A stretch of 36,892 nucleotides of DNA from Clostridia bacterium (GCA_009784985.1 WQXF01000012.1:1-36892), one strand, 5' to 3'; positions 23,953 to 32,942 are shown, counted from the stretch's first letter. The notes: generated by a model not told the origin, from the letters alone. Numbers and translations: made by a program.

Positions 23953-25212
23953 ATGATGAAGTATTCTTGGCGGGAACTGAGCAAGAGGGCGCTCCATGCT
24001 ATTGCGTTGTTATTGCTGCTTAACCTGATGTTCTTTTTGAGCATGGCGCTAGTGTTCGCCATTCCCAACAACGACGTGCGCACCAATGTGGAACGCTCAA
24101 TGTTCCTCTTGGATAGGGAGGGTGAATACCCTCGGATTTTCTCGTCCAGCTCCCATTCGATGCTTGATAGCGCGACAGATACCCTCATGATCGCCTCGGC
24201 GTTGAAGGGAGAGGATGTCGGTACGTTTTATGCCGCGATGGATATGTCAGACTATGCTCGCTATTGGCACGGTTATCAAGTGATATTGCGCCCGGTACTC
24301 CGCTTCTTTAACTACCATGAGATTCGGGTGATTCAAGGCACATCGTTGCTTCTTCTTCTTACGTATCTGCTGTGCGCTTTGGCAAAAAAAGGGTGGGGGG
24401 GGGGCGTCGAGATTGCACTTGCCTTTACTTTTTCGCTCTGTGTGACCAATTTTTTCATCGTGCCGATAAGCCTTCAATATGCCAATATGCATTTCTTGAT
24501 GGCGCTTGCATCCATTATTGCCCTATGGGCGGCTGAGCGTCGGTGGAACACACACCGACTGTGTTTGGTTTTTTTGGTGATTGGTGCGTTTGCGGCGTTC
24601 TTTGATCTTCTGACGACACCGTTGATCACCCTCGGTATGCCGCTGCTTCTTCTGCTGTGGCAGCGGGCGAAAAAGACGGACGTTATGCTACGTAACGAGT
24701 TGGCATTCATCACGGCCACTAGCATCACTTGGGGTTTTGGTTATGGCTTTACTTTCGCTTTTAAGTGGGTGCTGGCCACTTTGGTGACCGGCAAAGACAT
24801 CATTGCCGACGGGATGAACCAGCTCGGCTTCCGCATGAGTGGCAGTGGCAACAGCGCATTTACCATCTCCCAGGTTCTGATGCGCAATCTTCGTGGAATT
24901 TTATCCCTGCGCTTGGAAGAAACGTTTTTCCCGCTGATATGCGGCTGTATTTTGGCAACGTTGATTTTAGCCATTCTATTGGACCGCACGGCACTTGCCC
25001 GCGTGCCCAGGGTATTGCCGATGCTGCTGGTGGGAGCATTTCCCTACGCATGGTATTGCCTTTTGCGCAATCATTCCAGAATTCACAACTGGTTTACCTT
25101 TCGCGTGCAAATGATAACGGTGATGGCCGTTGCATGTTCGTTGCTTTACATTGTGGATATACATGCCTGTATGACCACAATCAAGAGAATGATCCAAAAA
25201 CAATCAAAATGA
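23953..25212 (+). CDS. Multi-pass membrane protein, copy 1 (in frame; poly-G tract G10)
   Basis: A 419-residue protein with about nine hydrophobic segments: one near residues 16-38, an outer loop of about 80 residues, then a series from ~120 to the C-terminus. The outer loop carries conserved-looking DMSDYARYWHGYQVILRP. The layout resembles GT-C-type glycosyltransferases or other glycan-assembly membrane proteins, but I cannot name a family. A7-GGG-T-G10 (24384-24404) encodes AKKGWGGGV in a cytoplasmic loop; this copy is in frame through it. The ATG at 23953 has GGGAGG upstream. It is more AT-rich than the surrounding genes. It converges on the GT-C gene fragment six bases further on. Confidence 0.8.
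   Translation: MMKYSWRELSKRALHAIALLLLLNLMFFLSMALVFAIPNNDVRTNVERSMFLLDREGEYPRIFSSSSHSMLDSATDTLMIASALKGEDVGTFYAAMDMSDYARYWHGYQVILRPVLRFFNYHEIRVIQGTSLLLLLTYLLCALAKKGWGGGVEIALAFTFSLCVTNFFIVPISLQYANMHFLMALASIIALWAAERRWNTHRLCLVFLVIGAFAAFFDLLTTPLITLGMPLLLLLWQRAKKTDVMLRNELAFITATSITWGFGYGFTFAFKWVLATLVTGKDIIADGMNQLGFRMSGSGNSAFTISQVLMRNLRGILSLRLEETFFPLICGCILATLILAILLDRTALARVPRVLPMLLVGAFPYAWYCLLRNHSRIHNWFTFRVQMITVMAVACSLLYIVDIHACMTTIKRMIQKQSK
24384..24404 (+). repeat. Homopolymer tract A7-G3-T-G10 inside the coding sequence
   Basis: Seven A (24384-24390), GGG, T and ten G (24395-24404). Poly-G runs of this length slip readily in replication. Here the count keeps the gene open. The matching site in the second copy has nine G and is out of frame. 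Confidence 0.9.
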
Positions 25213-25217
25213 AAGCT

Positions 25218-25382
25218 TTAACTTTCCACTTTTAATTCTTTTTGCTCCCGCAGTGACCGGATCAAATGATACAACACAATCCCCATCGCCGCGATCATCG
25301 CCGCCGCCGCCAGGCGCATATCCATCGGGCGTTCCCGGACCAGGAAGGGCATGTAGCCCATAAAGGACGAAAAGATGAGGAG
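25218..25382 (-). pseudogene. Duplicated 3' fragment of the GT-C mannosyltransferase-like gene
   Basis: About 54 codons match the C-terminal end of the complete gene at 26709-28190 (GYMPFL, RERPMDMRLAAA, MIAAMGIVLYHLIRSLREQ) and end at an equivalent stop codon. It has no start and no upstream part, and it is a by-product of the tandem duplication. Confidence 0.9.
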
Positions 25383-25451
25383 CAAAGGGGACAATTGATA
25401 CTAAGTACAAAATAAATGTATTGTACACAAAAGAGAGATATGGGAGGTATA

Positions 25452-26703
25452 ATGATGAAGTATTCTTGGCGGGAACTGAGCAAGAGAGTGCTCCGCGCTA
25501 TTGCGTTGTTGTTGGCGCTTAATGTGGCGTTCTTTTTGAGCATGGCGCTGGTGTTCGCCATTCCAAACAGCGATGTGCGCACCAATGTGGAGTATTCGAT
25601 GCACCAATTGGACTGGGAGGGTGGGTACCCCCGGATTTTCTGGCGCAGCTATTCGGTGCTTGATAGCGTAACAGATACCCTCATGATCGCCTCGGCGTTA
25701 AAGGGAGAGGATGTCGGTACGTTTTATGCGGCGATGGATATGTCAGACTATGCTCGCTATTGGCACGGTTATCAAGTGATATTGCGCCCGGTACTCCGCT
25801 TCTTTAACTACCATGAGATTCGGGCGATTCAAGGCACATCGTTGCTGCTGCTTCTTACGTACCTGCTGTGCGTTTTGGCAAAAAAAGGTGGGGGGGGGCA
25901 AGATTGCACTTGCCTTTACTTTTTCGCTCTGTGTGACCAATTTTTTCATCGTGCCGATGAGCATTCAATTTGCCAATATGCATTTCTTGATGGCGCTTGC
26001 ATCCATTATTGCCCTATGGGCGGCTGAGCGCCGGTGGAGCACACACCGGCTGTGCTTGCTTTTTTTGGTGATTGGTGCGTTTGCGGCGTTCTTTGATCTT
26101 CTGACAACACCATTGATCACCCTCGGCATGCCGCTGCTTCTTCTGCTGTGGCAGCGGGCAAAAAAGACGGATGTTATGCTACGTAACGAGTTGGCATTCA
26201 TCACGACCACTAGCATCACGTGGGGTTTTGGTTATGGCTTTACTTTCGCTTTCAAGTGGGTGCTGGCCACTTTGGTGACCGGCAAAGACATCACTGCCGA
26301 CGGGATGAATCAACTTGGTTTCCGCATGGATGGTGGTGGCATCAGTGTGTTTACCATCCCGGAGGTTCTGAGGGGCAATCTTCGTGGCATTTTATCTCTA
26401 CCCTTGGAAGAAACGTTTTTTCCGCTGATATGCGGCTGTATTTTGGCAATGTTGATTTTAGCCATTCTATTGGACCGCACGGCACTTGCCCGCGTGCCGA
26501 AGGTATTGCCGATGCTGCTAGTGGGAACATTTCCTTACATTTGGTACTGTGTTTTACGCAATCATTCCGGAGTTCACGTTTCTTTTACCTTCCGTGTGCA
26601 AATGATAACGGTGATGGCGGTTACATGCTCGTTGCTTTACATTGTGGATATACATGCCTGTATGACCACAATCAAGGGAATGATCCAAAAACAATCAAAA
26701 TGA
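25452..26703 (+). pseudogene. Multi-pass membrane protein, copy 2, off-frame at a poly-G tract (phase-off or pseudogene)
   Basis: The start, ribosome-binding site and full coding length match copy 1, but nine G at 25890-25898 (after A7-GG-T) shift the frame. As written, translation stops at 26027 after 191 residues. With eight or eleven G the frame runs to 26703, giving 416 residues (eight G) with no other lesion. The downstream half is free of stops and closely matches copy 1 (ALAFTFSLCVTNFFIVP), which argues for recent or reversible inactivation. Differences from copy 1 cluster in the first outer loop (VEYSMHQLDWEGGYPRIFWR against VERSMFLLDREGEYPRIFSS). A phase-variable gene, a young pseudogene and a homopolymer sequencing error all remain possible. 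Confidence 0.8.
25880..25898 (+). repeat. Homopolymer tract A7-G2-T-G9 with frame shift
   Basis: Seven A (25880-25886), GG, T and nine G (25890-25898). Relative to copy 1 one G is missing before the T and one in the long run. Losing one G or gaining two restores the reading frame. Confidence 0.9.
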
Positions 26704-26708
26704 AAGCT

Positions 26709-28190
26709 TTAACTTTCCATTTTCAATTCTTTTTGCTCCCGCAGCGATCGGATCAAATGATACAACACAATCCCCATCGCCGCGATCATCATGGCCGCCG
26801 CCAAGCGCATATCCATCGGGCGTTCCCGGGCCAAGAAGGGCATGTACCCCATAAAGGACGAAAAGATGATCAGCACCGGCACGTACCATCGTTTGGGGTA
26901 CCGCACCGCGTACAGCACGGCGAATATCTCGGCCAGCAAAAAGTAACGGTCGTGCATTTTGGGCAACACCAGGGGCATCAGCAGCGTAAAGGCCAAAGAC
27001 AGCTCCCATATGTGCCCCATGCCGATCTGTTTGCGCCGGTTGTACAAATAGAACAGCAGGCAGAGCACCAGCATGCCCGCATAGGGCAACAGTGCGGCTT
27101 GCAAATAACGTATGGTTTCCGGGGGATACCACTCGCTCCATTGCGTGGGGTCTATCCCTGGAATAAACTTGAGGATGGGCGTGTACGCCGGTTGGTTGCT
27201 CAATTCGCCAAAGGGCATAAATTGATAGATATTGGGGGCGTTCCAGGTGAGCCGGTCGTTGTATTGGCCTGCCTGCCGCAGATAGATGCTCAACGCGCTG
27301 ATCAGGGAGCGCCCTGCTATCAGCGCCGGCAGAATGGAGATCAGGTACACCGCCGGGAACACCAGCGCATGGCGCAGCTTGAGTTTTTTGCCCCACAGCC
27401 CCAACAATACGATGGGGAAAAAGAACACGGTTTGTAGCTTAAAGCAAAAGGCCACCGAAAGCATGGCTACCGACAGTATGGGCCGGTCGGCCAGCATGGC
27501 GTAGACGCAGGCCAGCACAAAGAAGCAGTACAACGTGTCGCACTGGGCCCACAGGGCGCCGTTGAACCAAATGGTGGGGATGAGCAGTGCTGCCGTAAGG
27601 GTAAGCAGGCCGTATTTTTTGTCGATAAAGCGTTCTACCATACACATCAGCAGGATGGCCAGCGCAAAGTCGAAGATGATCGATACCACTTTGATCATGT
27701 ACAGGGGGTTGAGCGGCAGTTCGGCGATGATCAACAGGATGTACTGATAGGGCAGGTTGTAGTCGCCCACCGTCATGGCGAGCGATCTAACCCCATGCTC
27801 GCGGAAAATGTCGATCCAAAGCCGCAAGTGACTGACGTAATCAGCGGTAATGTGGTTAAACAGCGCCACACGAATCATAACCGCCACCATCATTAGCGTT
27901 GCCACATACAAAAAGCGCGGCCATTCCTGCTTTTTTCTGAGCAGAAGATAGGCTGCCATCGCAACCCCGTACAGCCCGCCAAATATCAGCAAAAATACTC
28001 TGCGCTCCTGCCAGGATGCACAGTAGCCCAGCAGCGATACCGGCCCGCCGTATACGCCGGTTAGTGTAAGCGCGGCGGCGGCTAGCCCTGCACATATCCA
28101 CTGCAATAGCAAACGGTGGCGGCTATCGATGCCCTGCGCCCAGGAAAGAGCCTTTTGCAATCGAGGCACCTTTTGCAGTTGTTGGTTCAT
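26709..28190 (-). CDS. GT-C-fold membrane glycosyltransferase (Gpi18/mannosyltransferase-like)
   Basis: A 493-residue membrane protein with ten or more hydrophobic segments. Landmarks of lipid-linked-sugar GT-C transferases are the acidic first outer loop (NHITADYVSHLRLWIDIFREHG with an early Asp), FNGALWAQCDTLYCF, and MPLVLPKMHDRYFLLAE. These are typical of the Gpi18-like mannosyltransferase group in bacteria. It probably transfers a sugar from a polyprenyl-phosphate donor to a glycan or protein outside the membrane. AAGGAGAAA precedes the ATG, 18 bases after gpmI. Its 3' end is copied in the tandem duplication beside it. Confidence 0.85.
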   Translation of the reverse strand: MNQQLQKVPRLQKALSWAQGIDSRHRLLLQWICAGLAAAALTLTGVYGGPVSLLGYCASWQERRVFLLIFGGLYGVAMAAYLLLRKKQEWPRFLYVATLMMVAVMIRVALFNHITADYVSHLRLWIDIFREHGVRSLAMTVGDYNLPYQYILLIIAELPLNPLYMIKVVSIIFDFALAILLMCMVERFIDKKYGLLTLTAALLIPTIWFNGALWAQCDTLYCFFVLACVYAMLADRPILSVAMLSVAFCFKLQTVFFFPIVLLGLWGKKLKLRHALVFPAVYLISILPALIAGRSLISALSIYLRQAGQYNDRLTWNAPNIYQFMPFGELSNQPAYTPILKFIPGIDPTQWSEWYPPETIRYLQAALLPYAGMLVLCLLFYLYNRRKQIGMGHIWELSLAFTLLMPLVLPKMHDRYFLLAEIFAVLYAVRYPKRWYVPVLIIFSSFMGYMPFLARERPMDMRLAAAMMIAAMGIVLYHLIRSLREQKELKMES

Positions 28191-28208
28191 TTTTTTCTCC
28201 TTGCTTAA

Positions 28209-29753
28209 CTAGTCAATCAAACTGCTGCCGGTCATTTCGGCAGGTTGGGGGATGCCCATCAGTTGCAGCATGGTAGGGGCTAGGTCGCATAGGCGGCCTC
28301 CGGTTCTTAACTTCGCGTCCCGGCATCCGTCGTCTACCACGATCAGCGGCACCGGGTTGGTGGTGTGGGCGGTGAAAGGCTCACCGGTGTCCGGGTCCAC
28401 CATTTGATCGGAATTGCCGTGGTCGGCGGTGATCAGCGCCCGCCCGCCCACATGGCGGATGGCGTGGACCAGCGTAGCAATGCAGGCGTCCACCGTACGC
28501 ACCGCCTGTTTTGCGGCATCCATGATGCCGGTATGGCCCACCATGTCGCAGTTGGCAAAGTTAAGGATCATCACATCGTATTCGCCGCTTTGGATGTGTT
28601 TAGCGGCTTCTTCCGCCACCCCAATGGCGCTCATCTCGGGTTTCATGTCAAAGGTGGCGATTTTGGGGGAGTCGATCAGCACGCGGTCTTCGCCTGGGTT
28701 GGCCAACTCCACCCCGCCGTTAAAAAAGAAGGTGACATGGGCGTACTTTTGGGTTTCGGCGATGCGCAGTTGCCGCAGGCCCCGCTTGGAGAGGTATTCG
28801 CCCAGGGTATTGTCCAACGTTTGGGGTTTGTTGACCACCAGCAGGCCGGTAAAGGTTTCGTCGTACTGGGTCATGGACACATACAGTACCTTTTGGAAGC
28901 CTTTTTTGCGTGGGAAACCGGCAAAATCCGGCTGTATAAACGCCCGGGTGATTTGCCGCGCCCGGTCGGGCCGGAAATTAAAGCAGATCACCGAGTCGCC
29001 TTCTTGAATCGTGCCTACGGATTTTCCGTCCTCCAGCACCACGGTGGGCAGCACAAATTCGTCGGTTTCGCCCTTGTCGTAGGATTGCTGTACGGCTTGG
29101 GTTGCGCTTCCGGCGGGCACGCCCTCGCCGTATACCAGGGTTTCGTATGCTTTTTGCACCCGATCCCAGATATTGTCCCGATCCATGGCCCAGAAGCGGC
29201 CCATCACGGTGGCGATGCGGCCTACGCCGATTTGCTGCAGTTTGGTTTCCAGCTCCTCCACAAAACCCAGGCCCGAGGAGGGGGGCACATCGCGGCCATC
29301 CAAAAAGCAGTGCACGTATACCTGTTCCAGGCCGTGTTGTTTGGCCAGCTCCAGCAGCGCGTATAGGTGGGTGTTGTGGCTGTGCACCCCACCGTTGGAC
29401 AGAAGGCCCATCAGGTGCAGGGAGCGGCCTTTGCCTTTGGCATTTTCTATCGCTTCCAGCAGCTCCGGCTTTTGAAAAAAGTCGCCGTCTTGTATATCCT
29501 TGGTGATGCGGGTGAGTTCTTGATACACCACGCGGCCTGCGCCGATGTTCAGGTGCCCTACCTCGCTGTTGCCCATCTGCCCCTCGGGCAGGCCCACGTC
29601 CATGCCGCTGGCCCCCAAAAGAGTATGGGGATAGGTTTCCATCAGCGCGTCCAGGGTAGGGGTACCGGCTTGGGTGATGGCGTTGGAGGTTGGGTCGGGA
29701 TTCACGCCAAAGCCGTCCATGATGATGAGGGCGGTGATTGGTTTTTTGGTCAT
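28209..29753 (-). CDS. gpmI: 2,3-bisphosphoglycerate-independent phosphoglycerate mutase
   Basis: A 514-residue glycolytic enzyme that interconverts 3- and 2-phosphoglycerate with two Mn ions. The N-terminal metal motif LIIMDGFG, the phosphoserine site MGNSEVGHLNIGAGR (Ser63), HCFLDGRDVPP, CFNFRPDRAR and the C-terminal metal motifs NFANCDMVGHTG and ITADHGNSDQM are all present. The length is that of the family. The gene belongs to the minus-strand glycolytic group, 192 bases after tpiA with a repeat in that gap, and is followed closely by the GT-C gene. Confidence 0.97.
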   Translation of the reverse strand: MTKKPITALIIMDGFGVNPDPTSNAITQAGTPTLDALMETYPHTLLGASGMDVGLPEGQMGNSEVGHLNIGAGRVVYQELTRITKDIQDGDFFQKPELLEAIENAKGKGRSLHLMGLLSNGGVHSHNTHLYALLELAKQHGLEQVYVHCFLDGRDVPPSSGLGFVEELETKLQQIGVGRIATVMGRFWAMDRDNIWDRVQKAYETLVYGEGVPAGSATQAVQQSYDKGETDEFVLPTVVLEDGKSVGTIQEGDSVICFNFRPDRARQITRAFIQPDFAGFPRKKGFQKVLYVSMTQYDETFTGLLVVNKPQTLDNTLGEYLSKRGLRQLRIAETQKYAHVTFFFNGGVELANPGEDRVLIDSPKIATFDMKPEMSAIGVAEEAAKHIQSGEYDVMILNFANCDMVGHTGIMDAAKQAVRTVDACIATLVHAIRHVGGRALITADHGNSDQMVDPDTGEPFTAHTTNPVPLIVVDDGCRDAKLRTGGRLCDLAPTMLQLMGIPQPAEMTGSSLID

Positions 29754-29794
29754 GCGGTGCTCCTTTGTTGCTATCGTGTGATGATGCCGCGCCG

Positions 29795-29927
29795 GAATCC
29801 CCCCGCCACTGCGGTGGCCCTCCCCCCTTTGGCAAGGGGGGTTCTAAAGAAGAACAATAAATCGGAAGATATCCCCAAAACCTCCCTTGTCAAAGGGAGG
29901 GGGACCGCCGCAGCGGTGGAAGGATTC
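29795..29927. repeat. Composite palindromic repeat, family C, full element
   Basis: A 133-base element between tpiA and gpmI bounded by GAATCC and GGATTC. Each side holds two nested hairpins, one around CCGCCACTGCGG / CCGCCGCAGCGG and one around CCCCCTTTGGCAAGGGGGG / CCTCCCTTGTCAAAGGGAGG. The two sides are inverted copies around a ~50-base centre. A half copy lies at 33374-33420. It may act as an RNA stem or a partial terminator inside the operon. Confidence 0.8.
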
Positions 29928-29945
29928 TGCTTGCTGGCAGTCGGT

Positions 29946-30698
29946 TTACTTATCAAAATGAACTACCTTTGCAAAATCCTCGGCTTTTAGCGACGCGCCG
30001 CCGATCAGGCCGCCGTCGATCTCAGGCTGGCGCATCAGGCCGCCCGCGTTGGCCGGGTTCATGCTGCCGCCGTACTGAATACGCACCGCGTCGGCAGCCG
30101 CGTCGCCGTACTGGCCAAGGATGGCCGCGCGGATCACACCCACGGTTTCGTTGGCCTGCTCGTCGGTGGCTACCTCGCCGGTGCCGATAGCCCACACCGG
30201 CTCGTAAGCCACGACCACCTGGGCAACTTGCCCGGCGGTGAGGCCGGTGAGCGCCGTAAGGGTTTGATAGGCCACCAGGGTGTCGGTATACCCTTCTTCC
30301 CGCTGGGACAGCGTTTCGCCTACACAGATGATGGGGATGAGCCCTGCTTTGACCGCGGCCAGGGCCTTGCGGTTCACCGCCTCGTCGGTTTCGGCAAAGT
30401 ATTGGCGGCGTTCGCTGTGGCCCAGGATCACGTAGGTGCAGCCAGCGGCCAGCAGCATATCTGCCGACAGCTCGCCGGTGTACGCGCCGCTGGGTTGCCA
30501 GTGCATATTTTGTGCGCCAAGCTTGATGTTGGTGCCACGTATGGCTTCGCTTACGGCGGCAAAGTTTACTGCCGGCGTACCCAGCACCACCTCGCAGGGG
30601 GCGTCTTGTACCAGGGGGATCAGCGCCTCGGCAAGGGCTTTGGCCTCGGCGGGGGTCTTGTTCATTTTCCAGTTTCCGGCTATGATGGGGGTTCTCAT
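29946..30698 (-). CDS. tpiA: Triosephosphate isomerase
   Basis: A 250-residue TIM-barrel enzyme that interconverts dihydroxyacetone phosphate and glyceraldehyde 3-phosphate. The catalytic residues are Lys11 in IIAGNWKMNK, the histidine in VILGHSERRQYF, and the glutamate in VVAYEPVWAIGTG. The phosphate loop IQYGGSM is intact. AGGAGGAG precedes the ATG at 30698. It is separated from pgk by the LRR gene and a strong terminator, so it probably has its own promoter, which I could not identify. Confidence 0.97.
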   Translation of the reverse strand: MRTPIIAGNWKMNKTPAEAKALAEALIPLVQDAPCEVVLGTPAVNFAAVSEAIRGTNIKLGAQNMHWQPSGAYTGELSADMLLAAGCTYVILGHSERRQYFAETDEAVNRKALAAVKAGLIPIICVGETLSQREEGYTDTLVAYQTLTALTGLTAGQVAQVVVAYEPVWAIGTGEVATDEQANETVGVIRAAILGQYGDAAADAVRIQYGGSMNPANAGGLMRQPEIDGGLIGGASLKAEDFAKVVHFDK

Positions 30699-30753
30699 GG
30701 TGGGCTCCTCCTTGCACATATGTGTAACCAATATCAAATTCGGCATGGGCAAG

Positions 30754-30783
30754 AAAAAAACCTGCCGCAAGATACGCGGCAGG
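30754..30783 (-). terminator. Intrinsic terminator after the LRR gene
   Basis: A perfect eight-pair stem (CCTGCCGC / GCGGCAGG, 30761-30768 with 30776-30783) with a seven-base loop is followed on the minus strand by a run of seven T (30754-30760). It ends transcription from pgk and the LRR gene before tpiA. Confidence 0.93.
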
Positions 30784-30822
30784 AAAAAGCATTTTGAGAG
30801 CATTTTAATTTGAAGCTATAAA

Positions 30823-31512
30823 TTAGTTGCCCAGGATCTCGTAGATGTCTTCGATGTGGGTGAAGGGGATATTGCGGGATTGGGCGACGCGCTCCGCATA
30901 GCTGCCCCTGGCTACCACAAAGGTAACGTTCCTTGCGTTTCTGAACGAGTTCCTCTCGATGTCCTGAACGCTGGACGGGATGGTGATGTTGGTGAGGCCC
31001 CTGTTGTTGTAGAAAGCTTCCTTCTCGATCACGGTGATGCTGTCGGGAAGGATCACAACGTTCAGGCCCACGCAATCATAGAACATCCTTTCGCTGATCA
31101 CGGTAACTCTGCTGGGGATAACGATCTCGCGCAGCCCCGTGCAATCCTTAAACACGTTGGTGCCAAAGGCGGTGAGGGTTTCCGGGAGGACGACGCCGGT
31201 GAGCGCAAAGCTGCCCTGGAACGCAAAAGCGCCGATGGTGGTAACGCCTTCCGGGATCACGATGCTAACCAGGCTCCTGATATTCCGGAAAGCCGAGTTA
31301 TCGATACGCGTAACGGGATGCCTGCCCAAGGTGTCGGGGACGACCACATCGCCGCCCGGCCCTCTGTAACCGGTGACGACCGCGCCGCCATCACGAATCT
31401 CAAACTCAAAATCGCCTTCGAACGCGGCCTGCGCGGATACGAGACCCACCGCCATCATGGCGGCAACCAGAAGAAAGATAACCCCAATGCGTACGTGTTT
31501 CTTGGTCGACAT
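30823..31512 (-). CDS. Secreted leucine-rich-repeat protein (BspA/LRR_5 type)
   Basis: A 229-residue protein with a signal peptide (VRIGVIFLLVAAMMAVGLVSAQA) and five to six repeats of about 23 residues of the LRR_5 type: VTTIGAFAFQGSFALTGVVL, LTAFGTNVFKDCTGLREIVI, VTVISERMFYDCVGLNVVIL, ITVIEKEAFYNNRGLTNITI. Proteins of this type are exported and often bind host or matrix components. The C-terminal end (GSYAERVAQSRNIPFTHI) is the usual cap. The ATG at 31512 has AGGAGG eight bases upstream. It lies between pgk and tpiA with its own strong terminator, an unusual place for a surface protein gene. Confidence 0.88.
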   Translation of the reverse strand: MSTKKHVRIGVIFLLVAAMMAVGLVSAQAAFEGDFEFEIRDGGAVVTGYRGPGGDVVVPDTLGRHPVTRIDNSAFRNIRSLVSIVIPEGVTTIGAFAFQGSFALTGVVLPETLTAFGTNVFKDCTGLREIVIPSRVTVISERMFYDCVGLNVVILPDSITVIEKEAFYNNRGLTNITIPSSVQDIERNSFRNARNVTFVVARGSYAERVAQSRNIPFTHIEDIYEILGN

Positions 31513-31672
31513 GTAGAATGACCTCCTCATGAATTTTGAAATAGGATACATCGTTTGATTTACTATGGTGTGGAATATTGTTTTCCTGCGTATACTTTTG
31601 GGATGATTCCTTATCCTCCCTTCGTTTCTGTACTCGCAATCCTAGGCGACATGCAATGAAAGTTTCGAACTG

Positions 31673-32857
31673 TCACTTATCATTGAGCGCGGCTACGCCG
31701 GGCAGCTCGATGCCTTCCATATACTCCAGCGATGCGCCGCCGCCTGTGGATACATGAGAAACCCTTTTGGCATAACCCATCAGCTCGATGGCTGCCGCCG
31801 AGTCACCGCCGCCCACGATGGTGGTTCCATCGCACTCGGCCATGGCCCGGGCGATGGCGCGGGTGCCCTGGGCATAGCTGTCGAATTCAAACACACCCAT
31901 GGGTCCGTTCCAGATCACGGTTTTGGCCCGGGATATCTCAGCCGAGAAGATAATTTGGGTCTTGGGGCCAATATCCAGGCCCTCAAAGCCGTCAGGGATA
32001 TCTTGGGAATGCACGGTGATGTGCAGGCTATCGTTGGAGAAGGAGTCGCCAGCCTCGTTGTCCACCGGCAGCAGCAGGCGCACGCCCTTTGAAGCGGCCT
32101 TGGCCATCAGTTCCTTGGCCAGTTCCACTTTATCGGCCTCCAGCAACGAATTGCCGATTTGGCCGCCCAGTGCCTTTTGGAAGGTATAGGCCATACCGCC
32201 GCCGATGAGCAGCGCATCCACCTTTTCCAGCAGGTTGTTGATCACGCCGATTTTGTCGCTCACCTTGGCGCCGCCTAGGATGGCTACAAAGGGGCGCTCC
32301 GGGTTGTCCAGGGCTTTGCCCATGATCTCGATTTCCTTTTGGATCAGGTACCCGGCCACGGCGGGCAGGTAGTGGGTTACGCCTTCGGTAGAGGCGTGGG
32401 CCCGGTGCGCGGTGCCAAAGGCGTCGTTTACATACAGATCGGCCATGGAAGCCAGCTCTTTGGCAAAGGCCGGGTCGTTTTTCTCTTCTTCTTTATGGAA
32501 GCGAAGGTTTTCCAGCAGCATCACGTCGCCGTCTTTTAGGGCCGAAGCTAGGCCCTTGGCGGAAGGGCCGATCACGTCGGCCGCCAGGGGCACTTCTTTT
32601 TGCAGCAGCTGGGCCAGGCGTGCGGCCACCGGGGCCAGGGAATACTTATCGTTGAATTCACCCTTGGGGCGGCCCAGGTGCGAGCACAGGATTACCTTGG
32701 CGTTATTTTTCACCAGGTACTCGATGGTGGGCAGCGCGCCCACGATGCGCTTTTCGTCGGTAATGCGCTTGTTTGCGTCCAGGGGCACATTAAAGTCGCA
32801 ACGAACCAATACTCTTTTGCCGGATACCGATACGTCTTCGATGGTCTTTTTTGCCAT
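31673..32857 (-). CDS. pgk: Phosphoglycerate kinase
   Basis: A 394-residue enzyme that makes ATP from 1,3-bisphosphoglycerate. It has the N-terminal signature [54 protein letters not shown] and the C-terminal nucleotide motif [12 protein letters not shown] followed by [13 protein letters not shown]. The frame is open upstream, but the ATG at 32857 has GAAGGAG before it and fits the family's N-terminus. A good promoter lies ~90 bases upstream. It starts the minus-strand glycolytic group. Confidence 0.97.
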   Translation of the reverse strand: MAKKTIEDVSVSGKRVLVRCDFNVPLDANKRITDEKRIVGALPTIEYLVKNNAKVILCSHLGRPKGEFNDKYSLAPVAARLAQLLQKEVPLAADVIGPSAKGLASALKDGDVMLLENLRFHKEEEKNDPAFAKELASMADLYVNDAFGTAHRAHASTEGVTHYLPAVAGYLIQKEIEIMGKALDNPERPFVAILGGAKVSDKIGVINNLLEKVDALLIGGGMAYTFQKALGGQIGNSLLEADKVELAKELMAKAASKGVRLLLPVDNEAGDSFSNDSLHITVHSQDIPDGFEGLDIGPKTQIIFSAEISRAKTVIWNGPMGVFEFDSYAQGTRAIARAMAECDGTTIVGGGDSAAAIELMGYAKRVSHVSTGGGASLEYMEGIELPGVAALNDK

Positions 32858-32942
32858 GAGGTACACTCCTTCACGTCGCATATTGGTCTTATTTTGCACA
32901 TTTTTGCGAGCAGATAACCAAAACGCGCCATATATCCTTAAC

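Larger units (their letters stand above)
23876..26869 (+). repeat. Tandem duplication of a ~1.5-kb unit (copies 23876-25374 and 25375-26869)
   Basis: Each unit runs from the last codons of the second Gfo/Idh gene, through the promoter and one membrane-protein gene, to the last ~50 codons of the GT-C gene. Start codons are offset by 1499 bases; the offset falls to 1491 at the 3' end through small indels. The join at 25375 links GT-C sequence to Gfo/Idh sequence across the four-base identity ATGA. The copies differ by scattered substitutions, most dense in the first 60 codons after the signal region, so the duplication is not brand new. Confidence 0.92.

Noticed and set aside
25880-25898. Programmed -1 ribosomal frameshift at the A7 run in membrane-protein copy 2
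   Set aside because: The downstream coding frame needs a +1 (or -2) shift, not -1, so slippage on the A run in the usual direction would not give the full protein. Transcriptional slippage that drops one base remains possible but has no direct support.
26220-27437. Long plus-strand open frame (~405 codons) across the end of the membrane-protein copy and the GT-C gene
   Set aside because: It is a different frame over two convergent real genes, with no ribosome site and low-complexity His/Gln-rich translation.
28365-29366. Plus-strand open frame of 333 codons opposite gpmI
   Set aside because: It is an antisense shadow of a well-conserved gene; the translation has no recognisable motif.
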